From Lachnospiraceae bacterium (GTDB taxonomy: Bacteria; Bacillota; Clostridia; Lachnospirales; Lachnospiraceae), in contig JAEEMP010000125.1 in assembly GCA_016283275.1 (NCBI GenBank), positions 62,001 through 126,000 of the forward strand: DNA of 64,000 bases. The letters are read 5' to 3'. Shown in pieces: positions 42,442 to 51,412 of this stretch. Made by a program: the position numbers and the translations under genes. Position 1 is the first letter of the stretch. Each line of letters opens with the position of its first letter. The notes beneath the pieces were generated by a model, which saw only the letters and a list, made by a program, of their open reading frames with translations, made no database searches and had not been told where the DNA came from.

Positions 42442-43060
42442 TCACAACACCTCCTCCCAAAACTTCTCTTAAATATAAAAGCCCGGCATTTACACCGTTA
42501 ACAAATGCCTTTGATGTGATCGTAGCACTTGAAATGGCATCTATCTGATTGTCGAGTGCGGCACCGGTCTTTGTGACCTCAAAGCTGTCAGCTCTTCTTT
42601 CAAAAAACTGCGGAACGATAACTTCTTCGGCTCTCATACCAAGCCCTGCGGTCTCGGATATTGACGTGATCGCTATCGCATTGACCGTTCCGTCATTCTG
42701 AACGCCCATTCTGAACACGATATCTCCGCCGAAGCCTTCGTGGCTTGTGATCTCAAATACATATCCGATCTGTCCGCCGCCCGAATCCTTTGCGGCAAGA
42801 ACTTCCGTGATCTCGACGTTTTCAAAATCGTCTTCGAGGCATTTAAGCATCTGATCTTTGTCAAAATTCTGTTCTTCAAACGAAGAAGCATTTACAAATA
42901 CAGCCGCATTGGCTTCCTGTCTTGCCTTTTCTTCCATATTGGCAATGGGGTCTTTGGTAATTTCATACACGAATCCGAGGATAAAGCCCGCGATAAGTGT
43001 GATCGCAAGCATTATAAGGGTATTCTTTACAAGTTCTTTTATCTCAACGTTCTTATTCAC
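42434..43060 (-). CDS. rnfG: Rnf complex subunit G (flavoprotein)
   Basis: The 208-residue protein has an N-terminal membrane anchor (about 12-34) and an extracytoplasmic FMN-binding domain. The flavinylation site reads DAISSATITSKA, a variant of the usual SGAT, with the FMN-accepting Thr retained. EGFGGDIVFRMGV and SETAGLGMRAEE are family motifs. It passes electrons between RnfD and the other subunits. It overlaps rnfD and rnfE by 8 bases each. Confidence 0.95.
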   Translation of the reverse strand: MNKNVEIKELVKNTLIMLAITLIAGFILGFVYEITKDPIANMEEKARQEANAAVFVNASSFEEQNFDKDQMLKCLEDDFENVEITEVLAAKDSGGGQIGYVFEITSHEGFGGDIVFRMGVQNDGTVNAIAITSISETAGLGMRAEEVIVPQFFERRADSFEVTKTGAALDNQIDAISSATITSKAFVNGVNAGLLYLREVLGGGVVNE

Positions 43061-43988
43061 TCTTTACCGCCCCCTTTCCGAAATATGAAGGTACGGTAAT
43101 CTTATCGATGAGCGGAACAAGAATGTTGCCGATTATGATCGCATAAGAAACTCCTTCGGCTGTCGGACCGAAGACTCTGAACACAGCGGTCAATATACCG
43201 AGCAGCATTCCGAATATTACCTGTCCCGATTTGCTTATGGGTCTTGTGACATAATCGGTAGCCATGAAAAACGCACCGAGTATAAGTCCGCCGCCCAGAA
43301 CATGCGCAGAAAGGAAGGTCGGATCGAATCCGTGGCCTCCGAACAATCCGATACATATCACAAAAGTCGCTATGTACATTCCGGGGATTATAAGATCGAT
43401 AACACCGCAAAGAAACAAAAATACCGCTCCGATAAGAAGACACAGCGCCGATGTCTCACCGATGGTACCCTGGGTATTTCCGGTAAGCATCTTCACGATA
43501 TCCACCTGCTCTCCCATCTTTATCCTGTAAAGAGGCGTAGCGCCCGACATCGTATCGGTATCGAAATTTGTCATTATGGATGTAAATGAGATCAAAAGAA
43601 AACATCTTGCGGCAAGGGCCGGGTTCATAAAATTCTGACCGAGACCGCCGAAAAGCATCTTGACCACCACTATGGCAAAGAAAGAACCCACGATCGGGAT
43701 CCACCACGGTGCCTTTACCGGAAGGTTAAGGGCCAGAAGAAGACCCGTAACGATCGCGGAAAAATCAGAGACAGTGTTCTTTCTGCCCGTAAACATTTCA
43801 AATAAAAGTTCAAACGCAACCGCACTTATTATCGAAACACCAATGAGCATAAGTGCGTTAAAGCCGAATCTGTATATTGCGTGACCGGCGGCCGGAAGAA
43901 GCGAAATGATGACTAAAAGCATGATCGAGCTTGTTGTCTGCTTTGACCGGATATGCGGATTTGAAGATACATTTAATAATCCGTCCAC
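43053..43988 (-). CDS. rnfD: Rnf complex subunit D
   Basis: The 311-residue integral membrane protein (about nine helices) begins SSNPHIRSKQTTSSIML. It carries DTMSGATPLYR, the covalent FMN site, and AARCFLLISFTSIMTNFD. It forms the ion-translocating membrane core. It lies 12 bases after rnfC. Confidence 0.96.
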   Translation of the reverse strand: MDGLLNVSSNPHIRSKQTTSSIMLLVIISLLPAAGHAIYRFGFNALMLIGVSIISAVAFELLFEMFTGRKNTVSDFSAIVTGLLLALNLPVKAPWWIPIVGSFFAIVVVKMLFGGLGQNFMNPALAARCFLLISFTSIMTNFDTDTMSGATPLYRIKMGEQVDIVKMLTGNTQGTIGETSALCLLIGAVFLFLCGVIDLIIPGMYIATFVICIGLFGGHGFDPTFLSAHVLGGGLILGAFFMATDYVTRPISKSGQVIFGMLLGILTAVFRVFGPTAEGVSYAIIIGNILVPLIDKITVPSYFGKGAVKSE

Positions 43989-44000
43989 TTTCTCTTCCTC

Positions 44001-45317
44001 CTACTTTTTCTTTTTTGCAAGTTCTATCTTGCGCATTGATTTTATATTCTGTGCAAGCGGTCTCTTAGCGGGGCAGATGTAACTGCAGCATCCGCACTCC
44101 ACACACTCAAGTCCGTTACAGCTTAAAAATGCTTCTTCATTGAAGTTCTCGGCGTGATCCGAAAGTATCTTCGGCACAAGACGGCTCGGACATACACTCA
44201 CGCACTTTCCGCAATTTATACATGCGGAAGGCTCCATTCTTGAAATATCGTCTTTCGAAAGACAAAGAAGCGCCGATGCGGTCTTCGTAACGGGAACATC
44301 AAGATCGAACATGCATATACCCATCATGGGCCCGCCCGATATTATCTTTGCCGGTTCCTTTTTATAACCGCCTGCCTCTTCAAGAAGAGTTGAATACAAA
44401 GTTCCGGTCCTTACCTTAAAGTTTCGCGGATTCTTGATGCAGTTGCCGGTAACCGTTACTATCCTGTACATTAACGGCCTGCCTTCGTATACTGCGGAAC
44501 CGACGGAATATACGGTATCGACATTATTGACCACGCAGCCTACATCTGCGGGGAGAAGCTTTGAGTTAAGTTCCCTTCTCGTTACGGCATAGATGAGATG
44601 TCTTTCGGAACCCTGCGGATACTTTGTCTTTAAGGCTTTCACCACTATTCTCGGTTCTTCTCTGGTAAGTGCCTTATAGATCTTGATGCAGTCGGGTTTA
44701 TTGTCTTCGATCGCAACTATTCCCAATGCATTGGGGAAAAGTTTAAGATATACCTTAAGACCGTCCAGAAGCTTCTCGGGTGATTCGATAAGCCTTCTGT
44801 AATCACTTGTAAGATAAGGCTCGCATTCGGCCGCATTGACGATCACATAATCGATCTTATGAGGTTCCTTTACCGAAAGCTTTACATGAGTGGGGAAACC
44901 CGCACCGCCCATACCTACGATCCCGGCTTCGCGTATCCTGTTGATGATCTCGGCCTCATCCATCTCATCAAGGGGTTTGACATCCCATGGAGTCGCACTC
45001 TCGTACTGACCGTCGTTTTCGATGATTATGGACATGGCATTATTACCTGCAAGCACTCTGTGATTGCAGATATCTTTGACCGTACCGGATACGGACGAAT
45101 ATATCGGAGATGACACGAATCCCTGTGCCTCGGCTATCTTCTGGCCTGCGAGTACACGATCTCCTTTTTGAACAATGGGAACAGCCGGCGCACCGATATG
45201 CTGCGACAGCGGATAAACCAGAACAGGGCCGGCATTGATCTCTTTAATGGGTATATCCTTGGACATATCTTTTCCGTCATAAGGATGAATCCCGCCCCTG
45301 AATGTCAGACTTGCCAT
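44001..45317 (-). CDS. rnfC: Rnf complex subunit C (NADH-binding, iron-sulfur)
   Basis: The 438-residue subunit starts FRGGIHPYDGKDMSKDIPI and has the GMGGAGFPTHVK nucleotide/flavin motif and a SLBB-type region. Two four-iron clusters follow (CINCGKCVSVCPSRL and CVECGCCSYICPAKRPL). It lacks the long Ala/Lys/Glu-rich C-terminal extension of enterobacterial RnfC. It is the first gene of the operon, preceded by a near-consensus promoter. Confidence 0.96.
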   Translation of the reverse strand: MASLTFRGGIHPYDGKDMSKDIPIKEINAGPVLVYPLSQHIGAPAVPIVQKGDRVLAGQKIAEAQGFVSSPIYSSVSGTVKDICNHRVLAGNNAMSIIIENDGQYESATPWDVKPLDEMDEAEIINRIREAGIVGMGGAGFPTHVKLSVKEPHKIDYVIVNAAECEPYLTSDYRRLIESPEKLLDGLKVYLKLFPNALGIVAIEDNKPDCIKIYKALTREEPRIVVKALKTKYPQGSERHLIYAVTRRELNSKLLPADVGCVVNNVDTVYSVGSAVYEGRPLMYRIVTVTGNCIKNPRNFKVRTGTLYSTLLEEAGGYKKEPAKIISGGPMMGICMFDLDVPVTKTASALLCLSKDDISRMEPSACINCGKCVSVCPSRLVPKILSDHAENFNEEAFLSCNGLECVECGCCSYICPAKRPLAQNIKSMRKIELAKKKK

Positions 45318-45355
45318 ATGAAACCTACCTTCTCAATTTTTTCCAATACAAAGAT

Positions 45356-45384
45356 ACTATACTATAAAATGATATAAGTGTCAA
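45356..45384 (-). promoter_or_regulatory. rnf operon promoter
   Basis: TTGACA (45379-45384) and TATAGT (45356-45361) are 17 bases apart on the minus strand, about 39 bases upstream of rnfC. Confidence 0.82.
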
Positions 45385-45428
45385 AAGAACTTGTAAGCCT
45401 TATAAGCACTATTGTTTTCATGTTTTTG

Positions 45429-45442
45429 TGACATTTGTGTCA
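45429..45442. promoter_or_regulatory. Inverted repeat between divergent rnf and YprB-like promoters
   Basis: TGACA-TTTG-TGTCA lies midway between the -35 boxes of rnfC (45384) and the divergent nuclease gene (45455). It could be a regulator site for either gene. It does not match the Rex or CRP consensus well enough to name. Confidence 0.35.
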
Positions 45443-45454
45443 TGCATTTTAATC

Positions 45455-45483
45455 TTGTCTCTTTAAGATCTAAATGATACTAT
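45455..45483 (+). promoter_or_regulatory. Promoter of the YprB-like nuclease gene
   Basis: TTGTCT (45455-45460) and TACTAT (45478-45483) have a 17-base spacer. A small palindrome TGATA-C-TATCA (45475-45485) covers the -10 box. Confidence 0.55.
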
Positions 45484-45524
45484 CATGATAAGCGGTTTTT
45501 TCTTATATTCTTCGGAGGTATGAT

Positions 45525-46625
45525 ATGCAGACAATCACAAATCCCATAAACATTTCCGAATTAAACTACCCTTTGGAAAAAATATGTGACAGGAACAAAT
45601 GTCTTTTTATCGATATTGAGACTACGGGATTTACCGCCAGAAACTCAAATCTTTATCTTATAGGCTGCGTTTACTTTAAAGACAATGCCTTTTATGCAAC
45701 CCAGTTTTTTGCCGATAAATATTCCGACGAGGAAGAACTGTTAAATGAATTCTTCTCATTTGCAAAGGATTTTTCGTTCCTCATCCATTTTAACGGCAAC
45801 AACTTTGATATTCCATATATCCTTGCCAAGGTCAAAGAACACGATCTCCCTTACAATTTCAATGATTTTACCGGGATCGACTTATATAAACGCGTTGCAA
45901 CGCTTAAGTCGTTTTTGAAACTTGAAAACTGCAAGCAGAAAACGATAGAAAGATTCTTAAAGATCGACAGGGAAGACAAATATTCGGGCGGGGATCTCAT
46001 CGGGCTTTATCATCAATATGTTGAAACGCACGATGAAGAATTAAAACGCCTGCTCCTACTTCATAATTTTGAAGATTTAAGCGGAATGCCGGGTATACTT
46101 CCCATATTGTCGGTATGCGATCTGTTTACGGACAAGTTAAAGGTCACAAAGGTGTCCGCAAGCCACTTTAAAGACGTTAACGGAAACGACCGTTCCGAAC
46201 TTTTGATGACGTTCGACACCCCCGCTCCCCTTCCCGTTCCGATCTCATATATGTATGACGGAGTATATTTTGCGGGAGCGGCAAATCAGGCAATGCTGAG
46301 AGTTCCGATCGCCGAAGAAGAACTCAAATACTATTATGCAAACTACAAGGATTACTATTATCTTCCCGATGAAGACGTGGCCCTCCACAAATCCGTAGCT
46401 TCATTCGTGGATAAAGGTCACAGAGAAAAAGCCAAAGCGCAGAACTGTTACACAAGAAAGACATCCAGATTCTTACCCGAATGGGATGCACTTATAACTC
46501 CGTTTTTTAAACCCGATTTCAGTTCAAAGAAGCTTTTCTTTGAGCTTACCGATGAAAGAAAGACCGATCGTGAGCTTTTTTCGGCTTACGCCTCACATCT
46601 TATGGAACATATGCTTAAACAATAA
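45525..46625 (+). CDS. YprB-like ribonuclease H-fold exonuclease domain protein
   Basis: The 366-residue protein has a DEDD-type exonuclease domain. DIETTGF (about residue 30) gives the first Asp/Glu pair, HFNGNNFDIPYI (about 88) the second Asp, and HNFEDL (about 185) the final Asp region. The C-terminal half (about 210-366) is specific to this family. The role of B. subtilis YprB is not well defined. It is transcribed divergently from rnf and ends at a terminator shared with cheR. A Shine-Dalgarno GGAGG lies at 45512-45516. Confidence 0.82.
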   Translation: MQTITNPINISELNYPLEKICDRNKCLFIDIETTGFTARNSNLYLIGCVYFKDNAFYATQFFADKYSDEEELLNEFFSFAKDFSFLIHFNGNNFDIPYILAKVKEHDLPYNFNDFTGIDLYKRVATLKSFLKLENCKQKTIERFLKIDREDKYSGGDLIGLYHQYVETHDEELKRLLLLHNFEDLSGMPGILPILSVCDLFTDKLKVTKVSASHFKDVNGNDRSELLMTFDTPAPLPVPISYMYDGVYFAGAANQAMLRVPIAEEELKYYYANYKDYYYLPDEDVALHKSVASFVDKGHREKAKAQNCYTRKTSRFLPEWDALITPFFKPDFSSKKLFFELTDERKTDRELFSAYASHLMEHMLKQ

Positions 46626-46652
46626 AAAAGCCGCCCATCCGGGCGACTTTTT
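46624..46652. terminator. Bidirectional terminator between YprB-like gene and cheR
   Basis: A run of A residues, a GCCGCCC/GGGCGAC stem with one mismatch and a T run lie between two convergent genes, giving a usable terminator in both directions. Confidence 0.8.
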
Positions 46653-46656
46653 ATTA

Positions 46657-47433
46657 TCATGGCTTGTCGTAATAAAATGAGTTCTTTCTCTGGAAACCTA
46701 TTTCCCTATAGTTGATTATCTGCTCGGTACTTCCTATAAAGAGGATGCCTTTACTCTTAAGCGAAGCGCAGAACTTTTTGAATATCTCTTCCTTTGCTTC
46801 TTCGGTAAAGTATATCAGTACATTTCTGCAAACGATAAGATGCATATCGGTAGGATAAGTATCTTTTAAAAGATTGTGCTGTTTAAACTCTACTCTTGCC
46901 TTGATCTCATCCTTTATCCTGTATGAACCTCCGACTTTTTCGAAATACTTGGCCTTAAGGTCCTTCGGAACGTTTTCGATCGATTTCTCGTTATAAAGAC
47001 CCATCTTGGCCTTTTCAAGTATCTGCTTGTCTATATCGGTTGCAAATATCTTGATCTGATTAAGCGGCAGGTGTCTTGAAAGCGCCATTACAAGCGAATA
47101 GGGCTCGTCACCCGTCGAACATGCGGCGCTCCATACCTTTAAGTTGTTGCCGAACTTTGATATGAGTTCCGGAATGATCGTTTTATCCATCAATTCCCAC
47201 TGATCGGGATTTCTGTAAAACTCCGAAACGTTGATCGTTAAATAGCTTACAAATTCTTCAAATTTTTCCTTGTCGGTCTTAAGTAACTGTACATATTCGT
47301 CGTAACCCTTAACATTATGCTTGCCGATAAGCGTATCGATCCTTCGCTTCATCTGCTTCTCCTTGTAAGCGTTAAGATCGATCTTGGTCAAGTCGAAAAC
47401 TGCTTTTTTGAAATACTCGTAATCGTATGCCAT
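46657..47433 (-). CDS. cheR: CheR chemotaxis protein methyltransferase
   Basis: The 258-residue protein has the all-helical CheR N-domain (about 1-75, ending in LTINVSEFYRNPDQW) and a SAM-dependent methyltransferase domain with VWSAACSTGDEPYSLVMAL and VCRNVLIYF. It methylates glutamates on chemoreceptors. No other chemotaxis gene is in the window, so it stands apart from the main che cluster. The ATG is preceded by AGGAGAAG. Confidence 0.94.
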   Translation of the reverse strand: MAYDYEYFKKAVFDLTKIDLNAYKEKQMKRRIDTLIGKHNVKGYDEYVQLLKTDKEKFEEFVSYLTINVSEFYRNPDQWELMDKTIIPELISKFGNNLKVWSAACSTGDEPYSLVMALSRHLPLNQIKIFATDIDKQILEKAKMGLYNEKSIENVPKDLKAKYFEKVGGSYRIKDEIKARVEFKQHNLLKDTYPTDMHLIVCRNVLIYFTEEAKEEIFKKFCASLKSKGILFIGSTEQIINYREIGFQRKNSFYYDKP

Positions 47434-47452
47434 CCCCTTGCTTCTCCTATTT

Positions 47453-47488
47453 AAAAAATTAATGGGCGGTCTTTACCGACCACCCATT
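47453..47488 (-). terminator. Intrinsic terminator of the rpsA-end operon
   Basis: AATGGGTGGTC and GACCGCCCATT (minus strand, 47461-47488) form an eleven-base stem with one wobble pair, followed by AATTTTTT. It lies about 36 bases after the S1 gene stop. Confidence 0.8.
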
Positions 47489-47523
47489 ATTATATCAAAT
47501 GATATTTAACGATTAATTAAGAC

Positions 47524-48675
47524 TTATGCCTCTTCACCGTTTTCTTCCGCAGCGATCACGGCATCAATGTCAACGCTTGCAACGTCTTCGTTACTCTCTT
47601 CTTCTTTTTCTTCCTTAGGGTCGGGAGCTGTAAGAGCCTTTATCGAGATGCTGACTCTCTTTTCGTCAAGATTGAAGTCAACAACTTTTGCCGTAACTTC
47701 ATCGCCGACCTTAAGCACATCCGAAGGCTTCTCGATATGATCCTTGGATATCTGAGATACATGAAGAAGTGCATCGATTCCGTTTTCAAGTTCCACAAAT
47801 GCACCGAAGTCAGTCATACGCATCACTTTACCGGTAACAACCGTTCCCACTGCATACTTTGACTCTGCGTCAACCCAGGGATTTGTGTCGTTGAACTTAA
47901 GGCTTAATGCGATCTTGTTCTCGTTGATCTCTTTGATGAGAACCGTAAGCTTCTCGCCTGCCTTGTAGTTCTTCTTGGGGTTCTCAACATGGCCCCAGCT
48001 CATCTCGGAAATGTGAAGCAAACCGTCCATTCCGCCAAGATCCACAAATACACCGAAGTCCGTAACGTTCTTTATGGTTCCTTCAACAACGTCGCCTTCC
48101 TTGATGGTCTCAAGAAGTTTCTTCTGAGCTTCTTCTTTCCTTGCAACAAGGATAACCTTGCGGTTACCGATGATACGACGCTTCTTGGGGTTGTATTCGG
48201 TAACGACGAACTCGATCTCTTCACCCAGATATTTGCTTAAGTCTTTCTCGTATGTGTCGGAGAAAAGGCTTGCGGGGATGAATACCCTGACTTCATCGAC
48301 AACTATGCAGACACCGCCTTCGAGAACCTGTGAAACTTTTGCTTTTAAGATCTCCTGGCTTTCGAATGCTTCTTCGAGTCTCTTGGAGCCCTTGTCAAGT
48401 GCGAGTCTCTTGTATGTAAGAAGAACCTGACCCTCTCCGTCGTTAACTTTGATGATCTTAACTTCCAAAGTATCACCGATCTTAAGCGCTTCGGTGAGAT
48501 CGACACCGGGATCATTTGAATATTCACTCTTGGTAAGTATACCGTCTGACTTATAGCCGATGTTTAAAACTGCCTCATTGGGCTTAACATCAATTACAGT
48601 ACCCTCAACAACCTCTCCCGTATGTATAGTCTTAAATGATGCGTCAAGCATCTGTTCAAACGTCATTTCTGACAT
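47524..48675 (-). CDS. rpsA: Ribosomal protein S1 homologue (four S1 domains)
   Basis: The start is the ATG at 48675 (MSEMTFEQML), with GAGGAGG 9 bases upstream; an in-frame codon 18 bases earlier is rejected. The 383-residue protein has four S1 RNA-binding domains at about 19-85, 100-170, 190-258 and 275-345, with the most canonical ones third (GTIKNVTDFGVFVDLGGMDG) and fourth (GKVMRMTDFGAFVELENGID). Short S1 proteins of this kind are common in clostridia. It overlaps ispH by 20 bases in a different frame. Confidence 0.93.
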   Translation of the reverse strand: MSEMTFEQMLDASFKTIHTGEVVEGTVIDVKPNEAVLNIGYKSDGILTKSEYSNDPGVDLTEALKIGDTLEVKIIKVNDGEGQVLLTYKRLALDKGSKRLEEAFESQEILKAKVSQVLEGGVCIVVDEVRVFIPASLFSDTYEKDLSKYLGEEIEFVVTEYNPKKRRIIGNRKVILVARKEEAQKKLLETIKEGDVVEGTIKNVTDFGVFVDLGGMDGLLHISEMSWGHVENPKKNYKAGEKLTVLIKEINENKIALSLKFNDTNPWVDAESKYAVGTVVTGKVMRMTDFGAFVELENGIDALLHVSQISKDHIEKPSDVLKVGDEVTAKVVDFNLDEKRVSISIKALTAPDPKEEKEEESNEDVASVDIDAVIAAEENGEEA

Positions 48676-49510
48676 AGCTTTGAACCTCCTCAATAATATA
48701 TCTCGGGGTTGATGCCCCGGCTGTTATACCTATCAGACCGTCCATACCGGAAAGTTTTCCCTTTATATCATCTACTGTCTGAATAAAGTACGTATTCGCA
48801 CAATTCTTTTTGCATATATCGAACAGCTTACGACTGTTGGAGCTTTTCTCGTCCCCGATGACAATCATAATGTCCGCTTTTGCCGACAATTCATCGGCTT
48901 CAGCCTGCCTGATGCGCGTAGCATCACAAATTGTGTTCATAACAGTCATATTGTAACTGTTTTTTTGAAAAATATCAAGAAATTCTTGAAATTTGTTACG
49001 GTTAAACGTTGTTTGAGCGACAACGCAGATCTTTTCGTCCGGATCCGGCTTAAAATTTCTAACCTGTTCTTCGGTTTCCAAAACAGTTGCGCCATTACTG
49101 CTCCAGCCCACGATCCCAATAACTTCGGCATGTTTCGGGTTTCCGATAACGACGATCTTTTCTCCCTCGGCACTCTTTTGTGCGACAATTTTATGGATCC
49201 TTTTCACAAACGGGCATGTCGCATCGTAAACCTCATTGCCTGTCGCCTCGATCGCATCGCAAACACTCTTTTCGACGCCGTGGCATCTTATGACCACAAG
49301 CCCTTTGGGCCGGTCCTTAAGCTCACTTATATCGTTTATGACCTTTACTCCCCGCTTTTCAAACGATTCGATGAGCTTATCGTTATGAAGGATGGGACCG
49401 TAGGTATAGATCGGTGTTCCGCTGTCTATCGCCTTATTTAAAAGATCCACTCCTCTGCCGGCTCCGTAACAAAAACCCGCATTTTCCGAAATAACAACTT
49501 CTTTTGCCAC
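48656..49510 (-). CDS. ispH: 4-hydroxy-3-methylbut-2-enyl diphosphate reductase
   Basis: The 284-residue enzyme makes IPP and DMAPP in the MEP pathway. The three cluster cysteines lie in NAGFCYGAGRGVD (Cys14), DATCPFVKRIHK and NTICDATRIRQ, and RCHGVEK, VVAQTTFN and the EKSSNSRKL region are present. In many clostridia IspH is fused to S1; here the two genes overlap by 20 bases but remain separate. It starts 1 base after cmk. Confidence 0.97.
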   Translation of the reverse strand: MAKEVVISENAGFCYGAGRGVDLLNKAIDSGTPIYTYGPILHNDKLIESFEKRGVKVINDISELKDRPKGLVVIRCHGVEKSVCDAIEATGNEVYDATCPFVKRIHKIVAQKSAEGEKIVVIGNPKHAEVIGIVGWSSNGATVLETEEQVRNFKPDPDEKICVVAQTTFNRNKFQEFLDIFQKNSYNMTVMNTICDATRIRQAEADELSAKADIMIVIGDEKSSNSRKLFDICKKNCANTYFIQTVDDIKGKLSGMDGLIGITAGASTPRYIIEEVQSYVRNDV

Positions 49511-49511
49511 T

Positions 49512-50177
49512 TTACGACACCTTTTTAAACTCGTCTATGATCGTGTTTTTTACTTCTTCGATCGACATGTAGGAACTGTCTACATATACTGCTTCGGGAA
49601 CTCTCGTAAGCGGTGAATTGTCTCTGTGCATATCCCTGTAGTCACGTTCTCTGACCCCGGAGAGTATCTCGTCATAATCGGGATCCTCACCCTTTGCGAC
49701 AAGTTCGTCATATCGTCTTTTTGCACGCACCTCAACGTCCGCATCGAGATAGATCTTTAAATCCGCATTCGGAAGAACGACGCTTGCTATATCTCTTCCG
49801 TCCATGACCACATTTTCCGTATCTGTGAGCGATCTTTGAAGCTCCACGAGTTTTTCCCTTACTTCTTTGTAGGTCGAGACCATTGAAGCGGCATCGCTTA
49901 CAGCCGGAGTCCTTATAAGACCGTTTACGTTTTCTCCGTTTAAAAATACCGCCTGTTCTCCGTCTATGTATCTTATCGATACGTCCGCGGTCCTGCAAAG
50001 ATCCACAACAGCCTTCTCATCATCTTTGGAAACGCCTTCTTTTACGCAGTACAAAGCCATCGCCCTGTACATGGCACCGGTGTCAACATATACAAAATTA
50101 AGTTCTTTTGCCACCAGTTTGGCTATTGTGCTCTTACCTGCGCCCGCAGGCCCGTCTATTGCTATCTGATAACTCAT
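49512..50177 (-). CDS. cmk: Cytidylate kinase
   Basis: The start is the ATG at 50177 (MSYQIAIDGPAGAGKSTIAK, 221 residues), with AGGAGG about 5 bases upstream; the longer upstream frame is rejected. The P-loop GPAGAGKST, DGRDIASVVLPNADLKIYLDA and RDYRDMHRDNSPL motifs are diagnostic. It phosphorylates CMP and dCMP. It overlaps the upstream flavoprotein gene by four bases (ATGA). Confidence 0.97.
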   Translation of the reverse strand: MSYQIAIDGPAGAGKSTIAKLVAKELNFVYVDTGAMYRAMALYCVKEGVSKDDEKAVVDLCRTADVSIRYIDGEQAVFLNGENVNGLIRTPAVSDAASMVSTYKEVREKLVELQRSLTDTENVVMDGRDIASVVLPNADLKIYLDADVEVRAKRRYDELVAKGEDPDYDEILSGVRERDYRDMHRDNSPLTRVPEAVYVDSSYMSIEEVKNTIIDEFKKVS

Positions 50178-51412
50178 GATTCCTCCTTTTTGCTGCCGGC
50201 AAGATGTCCCGTCGACCATGCGAGCTGAAGATTGTAGCCGCCGGTCATTGCATCAATGTCTATCATCTCACCCGCAAAATAAAGATTTTTTATAAGTTTT
50301 GATTCCATTGTGGATGGATTTATATCTTTGACCGATACACCGCCTCTTGTGATTATGGCCTCTTCTATCGGTCTTGTTCCCGTGATCTTAAAAGAAAGGT
50401 TCTTTAAAAGGTTAAGAAGGGTCTTTCTTTCCTCTCTGGATATGAGATTTACCTTTGTGTCGGGATCGATGCCGGAAAGTTTTACAACGGTCTCCGTTAG
50501 TCTTTTTGGTAACAGTCCGTCGAGCGAATTTTTAAACGACTTATTCCGATTTTCTTCAAAATCCCTTAAGATCCGCTTATCAAGCTGTTCCTCGGATAAC
50601 CACGGCTTAAGATCGATCGATGCGTAAATATCTGAGTTCTTTTCCGCCTCTTTCTGATAAAAAGAACTTGCACTCAATACAAGCGGCCCCGAAACTCCGA
50701 AATGTGTAAAAAGCATCTCGCCGAGTTCCGAAAAGATCGTTTTTTTACCGGAAATAAGTGAAAACGTGACATTCTTAAGCGAAAGGCCCTGAAGGTCATT
50801 TACCCACTCTTCATCAGAAGTAAGCGGAATGAGTGAAGGGACCGTATCCGTTATCTTATGGCCCGAATCACGCGCGAGTCTAAGCCCGTCCCCGTCCGAA
50901 CCGGTTGCGGGATAGCTTAAACCGCCTGTCGCAAGTATGACCTTATCGGCAGTAAGTTTAGAATCATCCGTTAAAATAACACCCATTAAGACATTGTTGT
51001 CAATTATGAGCGATCTTACTTTTTTATTGAGTAAAACCTTTACATTTTCCGCTTTTAAGACCTTCTCAAGCGTTTTTATTATATCCGAAGAATGATCTGA
51101 AACCGGGAATACCCTGTTCCCTCTCTCCACTTTAAGCTTACATCCGTTATCTTCAAAAAAAGACATAACGGCATTGTTGTCATAAGAATAAAGTGCGCTG
51201 TACATAAACTTCGGATTTCTGTTTATGTTGGAAAAAACCGTTTCAATGTCCGATGAATTGGTGACATTGCATCGCCCTTTTCCCGTTATAAAAAGCTTCT
51301 TGCCGAGCTTTTCGTTCTTTTCGATCAAAGTAACTTCATCACCCGCTCCGGCCGCGGCTATTGAAGCCATCATCCCCGCAGCTCCGCCGCCAACGACAAT
51401 TACTTTACTCAT
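50174..51412 (-). CDS. HI0933/BaiN-family FAD-dependent oxidoreductase
   Basis: The 412-residue flavoprotein has the dinucleotide motif VIVVGGGAAGMMAS at the N-terminus, the family motif GRCNVTNSS, LATGGLSYPATGSDGDG and the C-terminal FAGEMIDIDAMTGGYNLQLAWSTG. Members are annotated as aminoacetone oxidase or BaiN-like; the true substrate is not known. It overlaps the RpiR-type regulator gene by 8 bases and cmk by 4. Confidence 0.9.
   Translation of the reverse strand: MSKVIVVGGGAAGMMASIAAAGAGDEVTLIEKNEKLGKKLFITGKGRCNVTNSSDIETVFSNINRNPKFMYSALYSYDNNAVMSFFEDNGCKLKVERGNRVFPVSDHSSDIIKTLEKVLKAENVKVLLNKKVRSLIIDNNVLMGVILTDDSKLTADKVILATGGLSYPATGSDGDGLRLARDSGHKITDTVPSLIPLTSDEEWVNDLQGLSLKNVTFSLISGKKTIFSELGEMLFTHFGVSGPLVLSASSFYQKEAEKNSDIYASIDLKPWLSEEQLDKRILRDFEENRNKSFKNSLDGLLPKRLTETVVKLSGIDPDTKVNLISREERKTLLNLLKNLSFKITGTRPIEEAIITRGGVSVKDINPSTMESKLIKNLYFAGEMIDIDAMTGGYNLQLAWSTGHLAGSKKEES

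Noticed and set aside
45420-45450. Rex or CRP binding site upstream of rnf
   Set aside because: The TGACA-N4-TGTCA repeat does not fit the Rex (TTGTTAA-N4-TTAACAA) or CRP (TGTGA-N6-TCACA) spacing.
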